A stretch of DNA of 64,000 bases from Brevundimonas sp. (GTDB lineage: Bacteria; Pseudomonadota; Alphaproteobacteria; Caulobacterales; Caulobacteraceae), in assembly GCA_003248965.1 (NCBI GenBank), contig QFQU01000020.1:1-64000 (forward strand). The letters are read 5' to 3'. Below are positions 37,986 to 46,718 of the stretch, one piece after another; position 1 is the first letter of the stretch; each line of letters starts with the position of its first letter. The notes under the pieces are model-generated. The model was not told where the DNA came from. It ran no database searches and saw only the letters and a list, made by a program, of their open reading frames with translations. Both the position numbers and the translations under genes were made by a program.

Positions 37986-38134
37986 TCCCTCCCCCGCGGG
38001 GGAGGGTGGTCGCGTCAGCGACCGGGTGGGGGCGGCTCGGAAACGAGCCGCCTTTTCTCATTCAGCGGGATATCGCCTGCCGCCCCCACCCGGCCTCGCC
38101 TTCGGCTCAGCCACCCTCCCCGAACGGGGAGGGA
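37986..38134. repeat. Pair of inverted REP-like elements
   Basis: An element of about 51 bases at 37986-38036 and its imperfect reverse complement at 38079-38134 share the ends CCCTCCCC...GGGGAGGG and CCGGGTGGGGGCGGC. They fill the gap between gcd and proA. Such paired GC-rich elements are common between genes in Caulobacterales. Confidence 0.75.
38031..38056 (+). terminator. Terminator after gcd
   Basis: Stem GGCGGCTCG/CGAGCCGCC (38031-38039 with 38044-38052), GAAA tetraloop, then TTTT. It lies between the arms of the REP-like pair. Confidence 0.8.
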
Positions 38135-38147
38135 GAACGTGCGCGAC

Positions 38148-39410
38148 CTACGGCCGGGTCTGGCCCTCGCCGCGCACGACGTATTTGTAGGTGGTCAACT
38201 GTTCGGCGCCCACCGGGCCCCTGGCGTGGAGGCGGTTGGTGGAAATGCCGATTTCGCCGCCGAAGCCGAACTCGCCGCCGTCGGCGAACTGGGTCGAGGC
38301 GTTGATCAGGACGATGGCGCTGTCGATCCGGGCGGCGAACCGTTCGGCGGCCTCGGCGTCGGTGGCGACGATGGCCTCGGTGTGGCCCGAGCCGTAGCGG
38401 GCGATGTGGTCGACGGCGGCGTCCATATCCTCGACGATGCGGACGGCCAGGATGGGGGCCAGATATTCGGTCAGCCAGTCGGCCTCGACCGCCGCGACCA
38501 TGCCGGGGACCAAGGCTTGCGCCTCGGCGTCGCCGCGCAGTTCGCAGCCGGCGGCGATCAGGTCGGCGGCGACCGGGGGCAGCAGGCGTTCGGCCGCCGC
38601 CCGGTCCACCAGCAGGGTCTCGGTGGCGCCGCAGACCGAAACACGCCGCATCTTGGCGTTCAGCACCAGGGCGCGGGCCGTGTCCAGATCGGCGGACTGG
38701 TGCAGATAGGTGTGGTTCAGCCCCTCCAGATGGCTGAGAACCGCCGTGCGCGCCTCGGCCTGGACGCGGGCGACCAGGCTCTTGCCGCCGCGCGGCACGA
38801 TGACGTCGATGGCGCCGTCCAGCCCGGTCAGCATCAGGCCCACGGCCGCGCGATCCGGCGTGTCGACCAACTGCACCGCATCGGCGGGCAGACCGGCCTC
38901 GGCCAGGGCTTCGGCGATCACGGTCGCGATGGCCAGGGACGACTGCAGACAGTCTGAACCGCAGCGCAGGATGGCCGCATTGCCCGAGCGGATGCAAAGG
39001 GCGGCGGCGTCGGCGGTGACGTTGGGCCGGCTTTCATAGATCACGCCCAGCACGCCGATGGGGGTGCGGACGCGGGCGATGTCCAGGCCGTTGGCGGGGG
39101 TCCAGCGTTCGGTTTCGATCCCCAGGGGATCGGGCACGGCGGCGATGGTCGCCACGGCCTGAACCATGCCGGTGATGCGCGCGGGGCTCAGCGACAGCCG
39201 GTCGATCAGGGCCTCGGTCATGCCGCCCGCGCGGGCGGCCTCCACGTCGCGGGCGTTGGCGGCCAGGATGTCGGTTTCGGCCGCCGCGAGCCTTTCGGAC
39301 AGGGCGGTCAGGGCGCGGGTGCGGGCGGCGGCCGGGGCTTCGCGCAGGGCCGTGGCGGCGGCGCGGGCGCGGCGGCCCATCTCCAGCATCGTGGTCGAAA
39401 GGTCGGTCAT
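38148..39410 (-). CDS. proA: Gamma-glutamyl phosphate reductase
   Basis: 420 residues from the ATG at 39410, which overlaps the proB stop (ATGA). Aldehyde-dehydrogenase fold with the ProA signatures GVLGVIYESRPNVTADAAALC, DVIVPRGGKSLV and the catalytic cysteine in RRVSVCGATETLL. It reduces glutamyl-5-phosphate to the semialdehyde, the second step of proline synthesis. The much longer open frame upstream is inside proB and is not used. Confidence 0.97.
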   Translation of the reverse strand: MTDLSTTMLEMGRRARAAATALREAPAAARTRALTALSERLAAAETDILAANARDVEAARAGGMTEALIDRLSLSPARITGMVQAVATIAAVPDPLGIETERWTPANGLDIARVRTPIGVLGVIYESRPNVTADAAALCIRSGNAAILRCGSDCLQSSLAIATVIAEALAEAGLPADAVQLVDTPDRAAVGLMLTGLDGAIDVIVPRGGKSLVARVQAEARTAVLSHLEGLNHTYLHQSADLDTARALVLNAKMRRVSVCGATETLLVDRAAAERLLPPVAADLIAAGCELRGDAEAQALVPGMVAAVEADWLTEYLAPILAVRIVEDMDAAVDHIARYGSGHTEAIVATDAEAAERFAARIDSAIVLINASTQFADGGEFGFGGEIGISTNRLHARGPVGAEQLTTYKYVVRGEGQTRP

Positions 39411-40564
39411 CGGTCGTCCAGCACCATGTCGTCGCGGTGGATCAGAACAGAGGCGCCGCGATAGCCCAGGACGGCCTCGATCTCGTCGGAGCGGCGGCCC
39501 CGGATGCGGGCGGCCTCGTCCGCCGCATAGGCGGCCAGGCCCACGCCGACGGCCCGGCCATCGGCGTCGATCAGGCGCACGCAGTCGCCCTTTTCGAAGG
39601 CGCCCGACAGGGCGGCGACCCCGGCGGGCAGCAGGCTCTTTCCGGCGCGCAGGGCGGCGACGGCGCCGGGGTCCAGCGTCAGGGTTCCCGCCGGCGACAG
39701 ACTGCCGGCGATCCATTGTTTGTAGGCGGCCATCGGCCCGTCGGGCGCGGCGATCAGGGTGGCGCGGGCGCCGTCGCGGATGGCGCTCAGCGGCGACAGG
39801 GTCTGGCCCGAGGCGATCAGGGTGGCGCAACCGGCCGAGCGCGCGATCTGGGCCGCCGCCAGCTTGGTGGCCATGCCGCCCGTGCCCACGCCCGCGTCGG
39901 CGTTGGCGCCCCCGCCCATGGCCAGGATGTCGGGGGTCAGGCTCTCGATCAGCGGCAGGTGGGCGGCGTTCGCGTCGCGTCGCGGGTCGGCGGTGTAGAG
40001 GCCGTCCACATCCGACAGCAGGACCAGCAGGTCCGCCCGCGCCAGCTGGGCCGTACGCGCCGCCAGCCGGTCGTTGTCGCCGTAACGGATTTCCTCGGTC
40101 GCCACCGTGTCGTTCTCGTTGACGATGGGCACGACCCCGTGGGCCAGAAGCGCCTGGACGGTGGCGCGGGCGTTCAGCCACCGCCTACGGCGTTCGGTGT
40201 CGTCGCGGGTCAGCAGCACCTGGCCGGCGATCAGGCCGTGCGGCTCCAGCGCGGCGGACCAGGCGGCCATCAGCAGCGACTGACCGACCGAGGCCGCCGC
40301 CTGCTTGTCCTCCAGCCGCGCGCCCAGGTCCGGCAGGCGACCCCGGCCCAGGGCGATGGAGCCGGAAGAGACCACGATCACCTCGCGTCCCCTGGCCCTC
40401 AGCGCGGCAAGATCGGCGGCCATGGCCGTCAGCCAGTCGCGCGTCGGCCGCCGCGTCTCGGCGTCGATCAGCAGGGACGAGCCGATCTTGACCACGATGC
40501 GTCGCGCGCCGTCCAGGGCGGAGGCGGCGTCTAGGGTCAGGGGCTGGGAGGCGGCGGACGACAT
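39407..40564 (-). CDS. proB: Glutamate 5-kinase with PUA domain
   Basis: 385 residues from the ATG at 40564. The amino-acid kinase domain has IVVKIGSSLLID, VIVVSSGSIALGRGRL, IVNENDTVATEEI and FGDND-like YGDNDRLAA, then GTGGMATKL. The last 100 residues form the PUA domain (GALRAGKSLLPAGV-type start, read here as LRAGKSLLPAGVAALSG). First enzyme of proline synthesis, coupled to proA by ATGA. ProB is normally feedback-inhibited by proline. Confidence 0.97.
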   Translation of the reverse strand: MSSAASQPLTLDAASALDGARRIVVKIGSSLLIDAETRRPTRDWLTAMAADLAALRARGREVIVVSSGSIALGRGRLPDLGARLEDKQAAASVGQSLLMAAWSAALEPHGLIAGQVLLTRDDTERRRRWLNARATVQALLAHGVVPIVNENDTVATEEIRYGDNDRLAARTAQLARADLLVLLSDVDGLYTADPRRDANAAHLPLIESLTPDILAMGGGANADAGVGTGGMATKLAAAQIARSAGCATLIASGQTLSPLSAIRDGARATLIAAPDGPMAAYKQWIAGSLSPAGTLTLDPGAVAALRAGKSLLPAGVAALSGAFEKGDCVRLIDADGRAVGVGLAAYAADEAARIRGRRSDEIEAVLGYRGASVLIHRDDMVLDDR

Positions 40565-40628
40565 GACGGTGTCTCTAACGCGCGCTTTACCGCTTGTCTC
40601 TTGCCGCGTCGCACCGCAATGCAGGCGG

Positions 40629-41432
40629 ATGATGGAATCCCTTTTCCCTGCCTCCGGCGGTTTGGCCCCGATCATGGCCGGAACGCTGGGCAGCCTGGCG
40701 GCGGGCATGATGACGGCGGTAGGGGCGGTTCCGCTGCTGTTCTTCCGCAAGCCGGGGGTGCAGACCCAGAGCGCCCTGCTGGGCTTCGCCGCCGGGGTCA
40801 TGCTGGCCGCCTCCTTCTTCTCGCTGATCATCCCCGGCGTGGAGGTGCTGGAGGCGGGCGGCGCGGGGCAGGCGGCGGCGGCCGGGGTCATGGCGACGGC
40901 GGTGCTGATCGGGGCGGCGGTGATCGGCTTGATGAACCGTTTCGCGCCGGTCGACATGCTGGCCATCGGGCCGGCGGGATCGCGCCACCTGTCGCGGCGC
41001 ATCTGGCTGTTCATCATCGCCATCACCCTGCACAACTTTCCCGAGGGGGCGGCGGTGGGCGTCAGTTTCGGCGGCGGCGACCTGCATCAGGGCCTGTCCA
41101 CCGCCATCGGCATCGGCATCCAGAACATGCCGGAGGGCTTAGCCGTGTCGGCGGCGATGGCGACCCTGGGCTATGGGCGTTGGCCGGCCTTCCTGGCGGC
41201 CTTGGCTTCTGGTCTGGTCGAGCCGGTCGGCGGTCTGATCGGGGCCAGCGTGGTGGATATGGTTCCCGGCGCCCTGCCGTGGGGCCTGGGTCTGGCGGCG
41301 GGAGCCATGATCTATGTCGTCACCGCCGAGATCATTCCCGAGACCCGCGAACAGTCCAAAGGCGAAGGGTCGATGATCGGCCTGATGATCGGCCTGGTCG
41401 GGATGATGTTTCTGGACATCGCCCTGGGATGA
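40629..41432 (+). CDS. ZIP family metal transporter
   Basis: 267 residues with about eight membrane helices; the start is one of two adjacent ATG codons at 40629/40632. The two ZIP metal-site helices are present: LHNFPEGAAVGVSFG in helix IV and GIQNMPEGLAVSAAM in helix V, matching the GufA/ZupT-type HNxPEG and QNxPEG motifs. It should import zinc or a similar divalent metal across the inner membrane. Single gene, divergent from proB with 64 bases between. Confidence 0.93.
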   Translation: MMESLFPASGGLAPIMAGTLGSLAAGMMTAVGAVPLLFFRKPGVQTQSALLGFAAGVMLAASFFSLIIPGVEVLEAGGAGQAAAAGVMATAVLIGAAVIGLMNRFAPVDMLAIGPAGSRHLSRRIWLFIIAITLHNFPEGAAVGVSFGGGDLHQGLSTAIGIGIQNMPEGLAVSAAMATLGYGRWPAFLAALASGLVEPVGGLIGASVVDMVPGALPWGLGLAAGAMIYVVTAEIIPETREQSKGEGSMIGLMIGLVGMMFLDIALG

Positions 41433-41567
41433 AGGCGCGTGGGAGGTGAAAACATAGCCGACCGACGTTCGACTGTTACATCATTTACATCGCCGCCAGG
41501 GGTTGAACCGGGCGGGTCCGGAAGGCTAGGCCAAGACTTCGCCTCGTCCAGAGACCCCCGGAGCGCC

Positions 41568-43901
41568 ATGACAAAGACGCGACCCCTCAAGACCGCGGCT
41601 TCCCGTAGAAATTTCCTGTCTGGCCTGGGTCTTCTGACCCTGATGGGCGCCGGAGTCTTTCCCATGCCTGCTTCCGCTGAAATCGCTCGTACCGTTCAAC
41701 GTCACCGCCAGCGGATCGAGGATCTGATCGCGGCCATGACCGTGGAGGAGAAGGCGGGGCAGCTGAACCTGCTGGCTGATCCCTTCCGCTGGATGCCGAC
41801 AGCGGTGAACCCGCTGGACGGCACGGGCGACCCGGCGCGCGTCACCGCCCTGATCCGCGAGGGCAAGGTCGGGTCGCTGTTCAACGGCATCGGCGCCGAG
41901 GCGGGCCGTCGCATCCAGCGCGTCGCGATGGAGGAATCGCGGCTGAAGATTCCGCTGCTGTTCGCCGCCGACGTGATCCACGGCTTGTCGACCATCTTCC
42001 CGGTGCCCCTGGCCGAGGCGGCGGCGTTCGACACCGAACTGGCGTACCGGACCGCGCGGGCGGCGGCGATGGAGACGGCCGCCTCGGCCGTTCACCAGAC
42101 CTATGCCCCCATGGTGGACGTGGCGCGCGACCAGCGCTGGGGCCGCAATGTCGAGGGCGCGGGCGAGGACGTGCTGCTGAACAATCTGCTGGCGGCAGCG
42201 CGGGTGCGCGGCTTCCAAGGCGAAAAGGGGCTGGACGACCGCGACGCGGTTCTGGCCACGGCCAAGCACATGGCCGGCTATTCCGCCGCGATGGGCGGGG
42301 TCGAATACAACACCACCGACATGAGCGAGCAGACGCTGCGCGGGGTCTTCCTGCCGCCGTTCAAGGCGGCGGTGGACGCGGGCTGTCTGTCGATCATGAG
42401 CGCCTTCAACGATGTGAACGGAGTGCCGGCCTCGGGCAGCCGACGCCTGCTCACCGACATCCTGCGCGGCGAATGGGGCTTCGAAGGGTTCGTGGTCTCC
42501 GACTACACCTCCGAGCAGGAACTGATCGCCCACGGCTTCGCCGAGGACGGCCGCGACGCCGCGCGACTGGCGTTCAACGCCGGGGTGGACGTGTCGATGG
42601 TGTCGGGCCTTTACATGCAGCATCTGCCCGGCCTCGTGGCCTCGGGCGAGGTGTCGATGGCGCGGCTGGACGAGGCGGTGCGCCGCGTTCTGCACGTCAA
42701 GGCGGCCCTGGGCCTGTTCGACGACCCCTATCGCGGCACGGACCCGGTGCGCGAAAAGGCGCTGGTCGGGTCGAGCGACCATATCGCCCTGTCGCGGGAA
42801 GCCGGCCGCAAGTCGGTGGTCCTGCTGAAGAACCAGGGCGGTCTGCTGCCGCTGAAGAAGAGCCAGAAGATCGCCCTGATCGGCCCGTTCGCGGACGATG
42901 TGGACAATGTCTGGGGGCCGTGGACCATCTGGGGCGATCCCGCGCGCCGCATCTCGCTGGAGGCGGGTTTCCGCGCGGCGATGAGCGATCCGCGGAACCT
43001 GACGATCGCGCGCGGTTCGGGCGTCGAGACGCCGCTGAACGGCGGCATCGAGCAGGCCGTCGCCGCCGCCCGCGACGCCGAGGTCATCGTCCTGGCCATC
43101 GGCGAATCCACCAATATGTCGGGCGAGGCCCAGTCGCGCACCGAGATCGTCGTGCCGGCGCCGCAGATGGCCCTGGTGGACGCCATGGCGGCCCTGAACA
43201 AGCCGATGGTCGTCCTGCTGCGCAACGGGCGGGCCCTGGCGCTGGAAGGCAATGTGAAGAACGCCCAGGCCATCGTCGTGACCTGGTTCCTGGGCGAGCA
43301 GATGGGCAACGCCGTCGCGGACGTGATCTTCGGCGACCACGGCCCGTCGGGACGCCTGCCGATCAGCTTTCCGCACAAGTCGGGCCAGCAGCCCTATTCC
43401 TACGACCGCAAGACGACGGGCCGGCCCGCCAACCCCGATCTGGCCAGCGAGGAATACAAGGCCCGTTACCGCGAGACGACCAATACGGCGCTCTATCCGT
43501 TCGGCTTCGGCCTCGGCTACGGCGACGTGACCTATGGCCCCATCGAGATGGAGAGCGACGTCCTGCCCTGGACCGGGACGCTGGACCTGGCCGTGACCGT
43601 GACCAACGCCGGTCCGCACCCGGCCGAGGAGCTGGTGCAGCTCTATATCCACGACCGCGTCGCCAGCCTGACCCAGCCAGGGCGGCTGCTGAAGGACTTC
43701 AAGCGCGTGACCCTGAAGTCGGGCGAGAGCCAGAAGGTGCGCTTCACCCTGAACGCCCGCCAGTTGGGCTTCATCGGGGCGGACGAGACCTATCGGATCG
43801 AGCCGGGCCTGTTCGACGTCTGGCTGGCGCCCCATGCACAGGGCGGGGTCACGGCGACCTTCCGCCTGGACGGCCCCCCGTCGATCAGCGACGGGCGTTG
43901 A
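41568..43901 (+). CDS. bglX: Glycoside hydrolase family 3 beta-glucosidase
   Basis: 777 residues. ATG at 41568 with CCGGAG upstream. The N-terminus has a twin-arginine-like signal (SRRNFLSGLGLLTLMGAGV). The GH3 N-domain holds the nucleophile aspartate in GFVVSDYTS and the motifs KHMAGYSAAMGG and TYAPMVDVARDQRWGR; the GH3 C-domain follows (VVLLKNQGGLLPL, VVTWFLGEQMG) and a fibronectin III-like domain ends the protein (LDLAVTVTNAGPHPAEELVQLY). It probably cleaves beta-linked glucosides in the periplasm. The exact substrate is open. Confidence 0.94.
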   Translation: MTKTRPLKTAASRRNFLSGLGLLTLMGAGVFPMPASAEIARTVQRHRQRIEDLIAAMTVEEKAGQLNLLADPFRWMPTAVNPLDGTGDPARVTALIREGKVGSLFNGIGAEAGRRIQRVAMEESRLKIPLLFAADVIHGLSTIFPVPLAEAAAFDTELAYRTARAAAMETAASAVHQTYAPMVDVARDQRWGRNVEGAGEDVLLNNLLAAARVRGFQGEKGLDDRDAVLATAKHMAGYSAAMGGVEYNTTDMSEQTLRGVFLPPFKAAVDAGCLSIMSAFNDVNGVPASGSRRLLTDILRGEWGFEGFVVSDYTSEQELIAHGFAEDGRDAARLAFNAGVDVSMVSGLYMQHLPGLVASGEVSMARLDEAVRRVLHVKAALGLFDDPYRGTDPVREKALVGSSDHIALSREAGRKSVVLLKNQGGLLPLKKSQKIALIGPFADDVDNVWGPWTIWGDPARRISLEAGFRAAMSDPRNLTIARGSGVETPLNGGIEQAVAAARDAEVIVLAIGESTNMSGEAQSRTEIVVPAPQMALVDAMAALNKPMVVLLRNGRALALEGNVKNAQAIVVTWFLGEQMGNAVADVIFGDHGPSGRLPISFPHKSGQQPYSYDRKTTGRPANPDLASEEYKARYRETTNTALYPFGFGLGYGDVTYGPIEMESDVLPWTGTLDLAVTVTNAGPHPAEELVQLYIHDRVASLTQPGRLLKDFKRVTLKSGESQKVRFTLNARQLGFIGADETYRIEPGLFDVWLAPHAQGGVTATFRLDGPPSISDGR

Positions 43902-43995
43902 ACCTTGCGTTGACGGGGAAGGCCGCAGGGCTTAACGACGCCGCCGTTTGCCTTCGGCCGTCTTTCGGGCCGGATTCGAGTTTAGGAGCGCGCCC

Positions 43996-45156
43996 ATGAC
44001 GACGACGATTCTTCCGGGCGCGACCGGCGTTCTGGCGCTTGCGGACGGCACCATCCTGCAGGGGATCGGCGTCGGCGCCGTGGGTTCGGCCCTGGGCGAG
44101 GTGGTCTTCAACACCGCCATTACCGGCTATCAGGAAATCCTGACCGACCCGTCCTATATGAGCCAGATCCTGGCCTTCACCTTCCCGCACATCGGCAATG
44201 TCGGCACGAACGTCGAAGACATCGAACAGATGGGCGGCGGGTCCGATACCTCGGCGCGCGGCGCCATCTTCCGCGACGTCCCGACCGACCCGGCCAACTA
44301 TCGCTCGGACGCCAGCTTCGACGACTGGATGAAGCGGCGCGGCGTGGTCGGTCTGGCGGGCGTGGACACCCGCGCCCTGACCAAGATCATCCGCGACAAG
44401 GGCGCCCCCCATGCGGTGATCGCCCACGATCCCGAGGGCAATTTCGATCTGGACGCCCTGGTCGCCCAGGCCAGGGCCTGGACCGGCCTGGTCGGCCTGG
44501 ACCTGGCCAAGCCCGCCTCGACGCTGCAGGCGTTCGAATGGGACGAGGGGCTGTGGGAATGGCCGGATGGGCATCCCCGGACCGTGGGTCGCAAGGCGGT
44601 GGTGGTCATCGACTACGGGGTGAAGCGCAACATCCTGCGCGCCCTGGCCTCGACCGGCGCCCGGATCACCGTGGTTCCCGCGACGACGACGGCGGAAAAG
44701 GTTCTGGCCCGCAATCCCGACGGCGTGGTCCTGTCGAACGGGCCGGGCGATCCGGCCGCGACCGGCGAATACGCCGTGCCCGAAATCCAGAAGCTGGTCG
44801 CCAGCGGCAAGCCCCTGATGGGCATCTGCCTGGGCCACCAGATGCTGGCTTTGGCCTTGGGCGCGAAGACGGTGAAGATGGAGCAGGGCCACCACGGCGC
44901 CAACCATCCGGTCAAGGACCTGACCACCGGCAAGGTCGAAATCGTGTCGATGAACCACGGCTTCACCGTGGACCGCGACAGCCTGCCCGAGGCCGTGACC
45001 GAAACCCACGTCAGCCTGTTCGACGGCACCAACTGCGGAATCGCGGTCAAGGACAAGCCGATCTTCAGCGTCCAGCACCACCCCGAGGCCTCGCCCGGAC
45101 CGACCGACAGCCTGTATCTGTTCGATCGGTTCGCCGAACTGATGGGCGACCGCTGA
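43996..45156 (+). CDS. carA: Carbamoyl-phosphate synthase small subunit
   Basis: 386 residues from the ATG at 43996 with TTTAGGAG. N-terminal CarA domain (GEVVFNTAITGYQEILTDPSY) and C-terminal class I glutamine amidotransferase with the nucleophile cysteine in MGICLGHQML and the His-Glu pair in FSVQHHPEASPGP. It supplies ammonia for carbamoyl phosphate used in arginine and pyrimidine synthesis. The partner carB is not in this window; the next gene is unrelated. Confidence 0.97.
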   Translation: MTTTILPGATGVLALADGTILQGIGVGAVGSALGEVVFNTAITGYQEILTDPSYMSQILAFTFPHIGNVGTNVEDIEQMGGGSDTSARGAIFRDVPTDPANYRSDASFDDWMKRRGVVGLAGVDTRALTKIIRDKGAPHAVIAHDPEGNFDLDALVAQARAWTGLVGLDLAKPASTLQAFEWDEGLWEWPDGHPRTVGRKAVVVIDYGVKRNILRALASTGARITVVPATTTAEKVLARNPDGVVLSNGPGDPAATGEYAVPEIQKLVASGKPLMGICLGHQMLALALGAKTVKMEQGHHGANHPVKDLTTGKVEIVSMNHGFTVDRDSLPEAVTETHVSLFDGTNCGIAVKDKPIFSVQHHPEASPGPTDSLYLFDRFAELMGDR

Positions 45157-45160
45157 GGCC

Positions 45161-46105
45161 ATGAAACAGGGGGCGGCTCGGTCGGACTATCTTGACTGGC
45201 TGGCCCAGGCGCTGGCGGCGACGCAAGCGTTCGAACCCCTGCCCGACGGCGACGTGGTGGTCGGCTACGCCACCGGCTACGACGCCGCCGACATCGCCCC
45301 CTTCGTCCTGTCGCTGCGGGCGGTGTTCGATGGGCCGGTCGCCCTGGTGGTCGATGACGAACCGGATTTGCGCGCCTTTCTGACCCAGAACGGCGTCACC
45401 GCCGTCGACGCTCCGACCTGGCGCGGTTGGGCGCCGCATCCGGTGATGCAGCGGTTCGTCGCCTTCGCGGGCCTGCTGGGCGACCGGCCGGGCGCGGCCC
45501 TGGCCTGCGACGTGCGCGACGTGATCTTCCAGGCCCCGCCGTTTGCGCCCGCGCCGCAGGGGCTGGAGGCCTTCGTGGAGGCGGCGGGGCCGCTGGCCGA
45601 GCACGCCTTCAACATGAAATATCTGCGCGCCCTGTTCGGCGAGGGGCTGGCCGCCGCCGTTGCGGACCGGCCCTGTCTGTGCGTGGGAACCCTGGTCGGG
45701 ACGCGGGTCGAGGTCGCACGCCTGTCGCGGCTGATCCTGTCGCTGGCGGCTACGCCCCGGTCCGAGATCGGCGGGGCCTTCGGCGCGGACCAGGCGGCCT
45801 TCAACCTGGCGGTCCATCAGGGACTGGTCTCGTCGAGCATCCAGCCCAACTACGGCCGGGTCGCCACCCTGGGGCTGACGCCGGGCGAGCGGCTGGCGTT
45901 CGTCGACGGCCGGGTCGTCAATCCGGACGGCACGGCCAGCCCCATCGTCCACCAGCACGACCGCCATCCGCATCTGGACGCGCCGGTCCACGCCCGCTGG
46001 GGCGGAGGACTGGAGCATCGCAAGCGGGTGCGGCCGAAGTCGGCGGGTCAGAAGTGGGCCAAGCTGAAGGCCTCGCTGCGACGCCGCACGCCCGAACTGC
46101 GCTGA
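45161..46105 (+). CDS. Hypothetical protein, glycosyltransferase-like
   Basis: 314 residues, 4 bases after carA. The layout recalls GT-A glycosyltransferases: an N-terminal Rossmann-like half (DVVVGYATGYDAADIAPFVLSL, GPVALVVDDE), then CDVRDVIFQ in the place of a DxD site, CVGTLVGTRVEV, GADQAAFNLAVH and PIVHQHDRHPHL. I do not recognise a named family and the donor is unknown. No membrane segment. It may be co-transcribed with carA but shows no pathway link. Confidence 0.6.
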   Translation: MKQGAARSDYLDWLAQALAATQAFEPLPDGDVVVGYATGYDAADIAPFVLSLRAVFDGPVALVVDDEPDLRAFLTQNGVTAVDAPTWRGWAPHPVMQRFVAFAGLLGDRPGAALACDVRDVIFQAPPFAPAPQGLEAFVEAAGPLAEHAFNMKYLRALFGEGLAAAVADRPCLCVGTLVGTRVEVARLSRLILSLAATPRSEIGGAFGADQAAFNLAVHQGLVSSSIQPNYGRVATLGLTPGERLAFVDGRVVNPDGTASPIVHQHDRHPHLDAPVHARWGGGLEHRKRVRPKSAGQKWAKLKASLRRRTPELR

Positions 46106-46118
46106 TCTGGCGCTTGAT

Positions 46119-46385
46119 CTAGGGCAGGGGAGCGAAGCTGCGCTCTTCGCGCAGGGCGCTGGCCTTTCGTACCGCAAGCGGCGCGGCGTGCAGCCAGTAG
46201 TCAGCGTCGTCCAAGCGGCGCTCTCGGCGGCGCTCCAGTCCGCGCATGCGGCGCAAGGCGGCGTTCTGGAGAAGGCGCGCATGCAGGGCGCGGGGCGACA
46301 GTTCGGCGATGGCGGGAGAGCCGGGGACGGCGACGGCGTCGGGGCCTTGGGGCTCCACCGCCGGACGGGCGATGGCGATGAACAT
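46119..46385 (-). CDS. Small hypothetical protein, 88 residues
   Basis: ATG at 46385 with a weak GAGAC upstream. The product is arginine- and alanine-rich (LHARLLQNAALRRMRGLERRRERRLDDADYWL) and lacks a signal peptide. The C-terminal part could be a short helical domain. No family recognised. It converges with the gene before it and has a 200-base upstream region with DnaA-box-like sites. Confidence 0.5.
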   Translation of the reverse strand: MFIAIARPAVEPQGPDAVAVPGSPAIAELSPRALHARLLQNAALRRMRGLERRRERRLDDADYWLHAAPLAVRKASALREERSFAPLP

Positions 46386-46437
46386 GAATGTCTCGGGTCA
46401 GGAGGGGAGAGCGCTTCTGCGCCGAGGTAGCGTGGGA

Positions 46438-46460
46438 TTAACCACAGTCCCTGTGGATAG
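46438..46460. promoter_or_regulatory. Inverted pair of DnaA-box-like sequences
   Basis: TTAACCACA (46438-46446) and TGTGGATAG (46452-46460) each differ by one base from the DnaA box TTATCCACA or its reverse complement, and face each other across 5 bases. They lie in the gap upstream of the small gene at 46385. They could also be read as a CCACAG...CTGTGG operator. Confidence 0.35.
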
Positions 46461-46591
46461 TTCCTGACTGCGTCCGAAAAAAGTCCGTGAATCGAAAGAC
46501 TTACCGCCGCGATCCGAACAAAATGGTTACTGAAATCTTAATCCGTGATCGGAGCGAAAGCTCGACGATGACCGGAGAAAGACGGCGCCGG

Positions 46592-46666
46592 TGGCAGTCC
46601 CTAGGGGAATCGAACCCCTCTTTTCAGGTTGAAAACCTGACGTCCTAACCGATAGACGAAGGGACC
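46592..46666 (-). tRNA. tRNA-Glu (anticodon TTC)
   Basis: 75 bases including CCA on the minus strand. The anticodon arm is TCAGG-TTTTCAA-CCTGA giving anticodon TTC, the T arm is AGGGG-TTCGATT-CCCCT, and the acceptor pairs GGTCCCT with AGGGACT (the first pair is a G-U wobble). Confidence 0.95.
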
Positions 46667-46718
46667 GCAGCCGGGGCGGCGCATTTGCCCCGGTTCGGTC
46701 CCTCCTGCAAGCGAAAAA

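Noticed and set aside
39411..40181. N-terminal extension of proA
   Set aside because: It lies wholly within proB; the ATG at 39410 overlapping the proB stop is the proper start.
45161..46105. Gene after carA as carB
   Set aside because: It is 314 residues long; CarB has over 1000 with two ATP-grasp domains.
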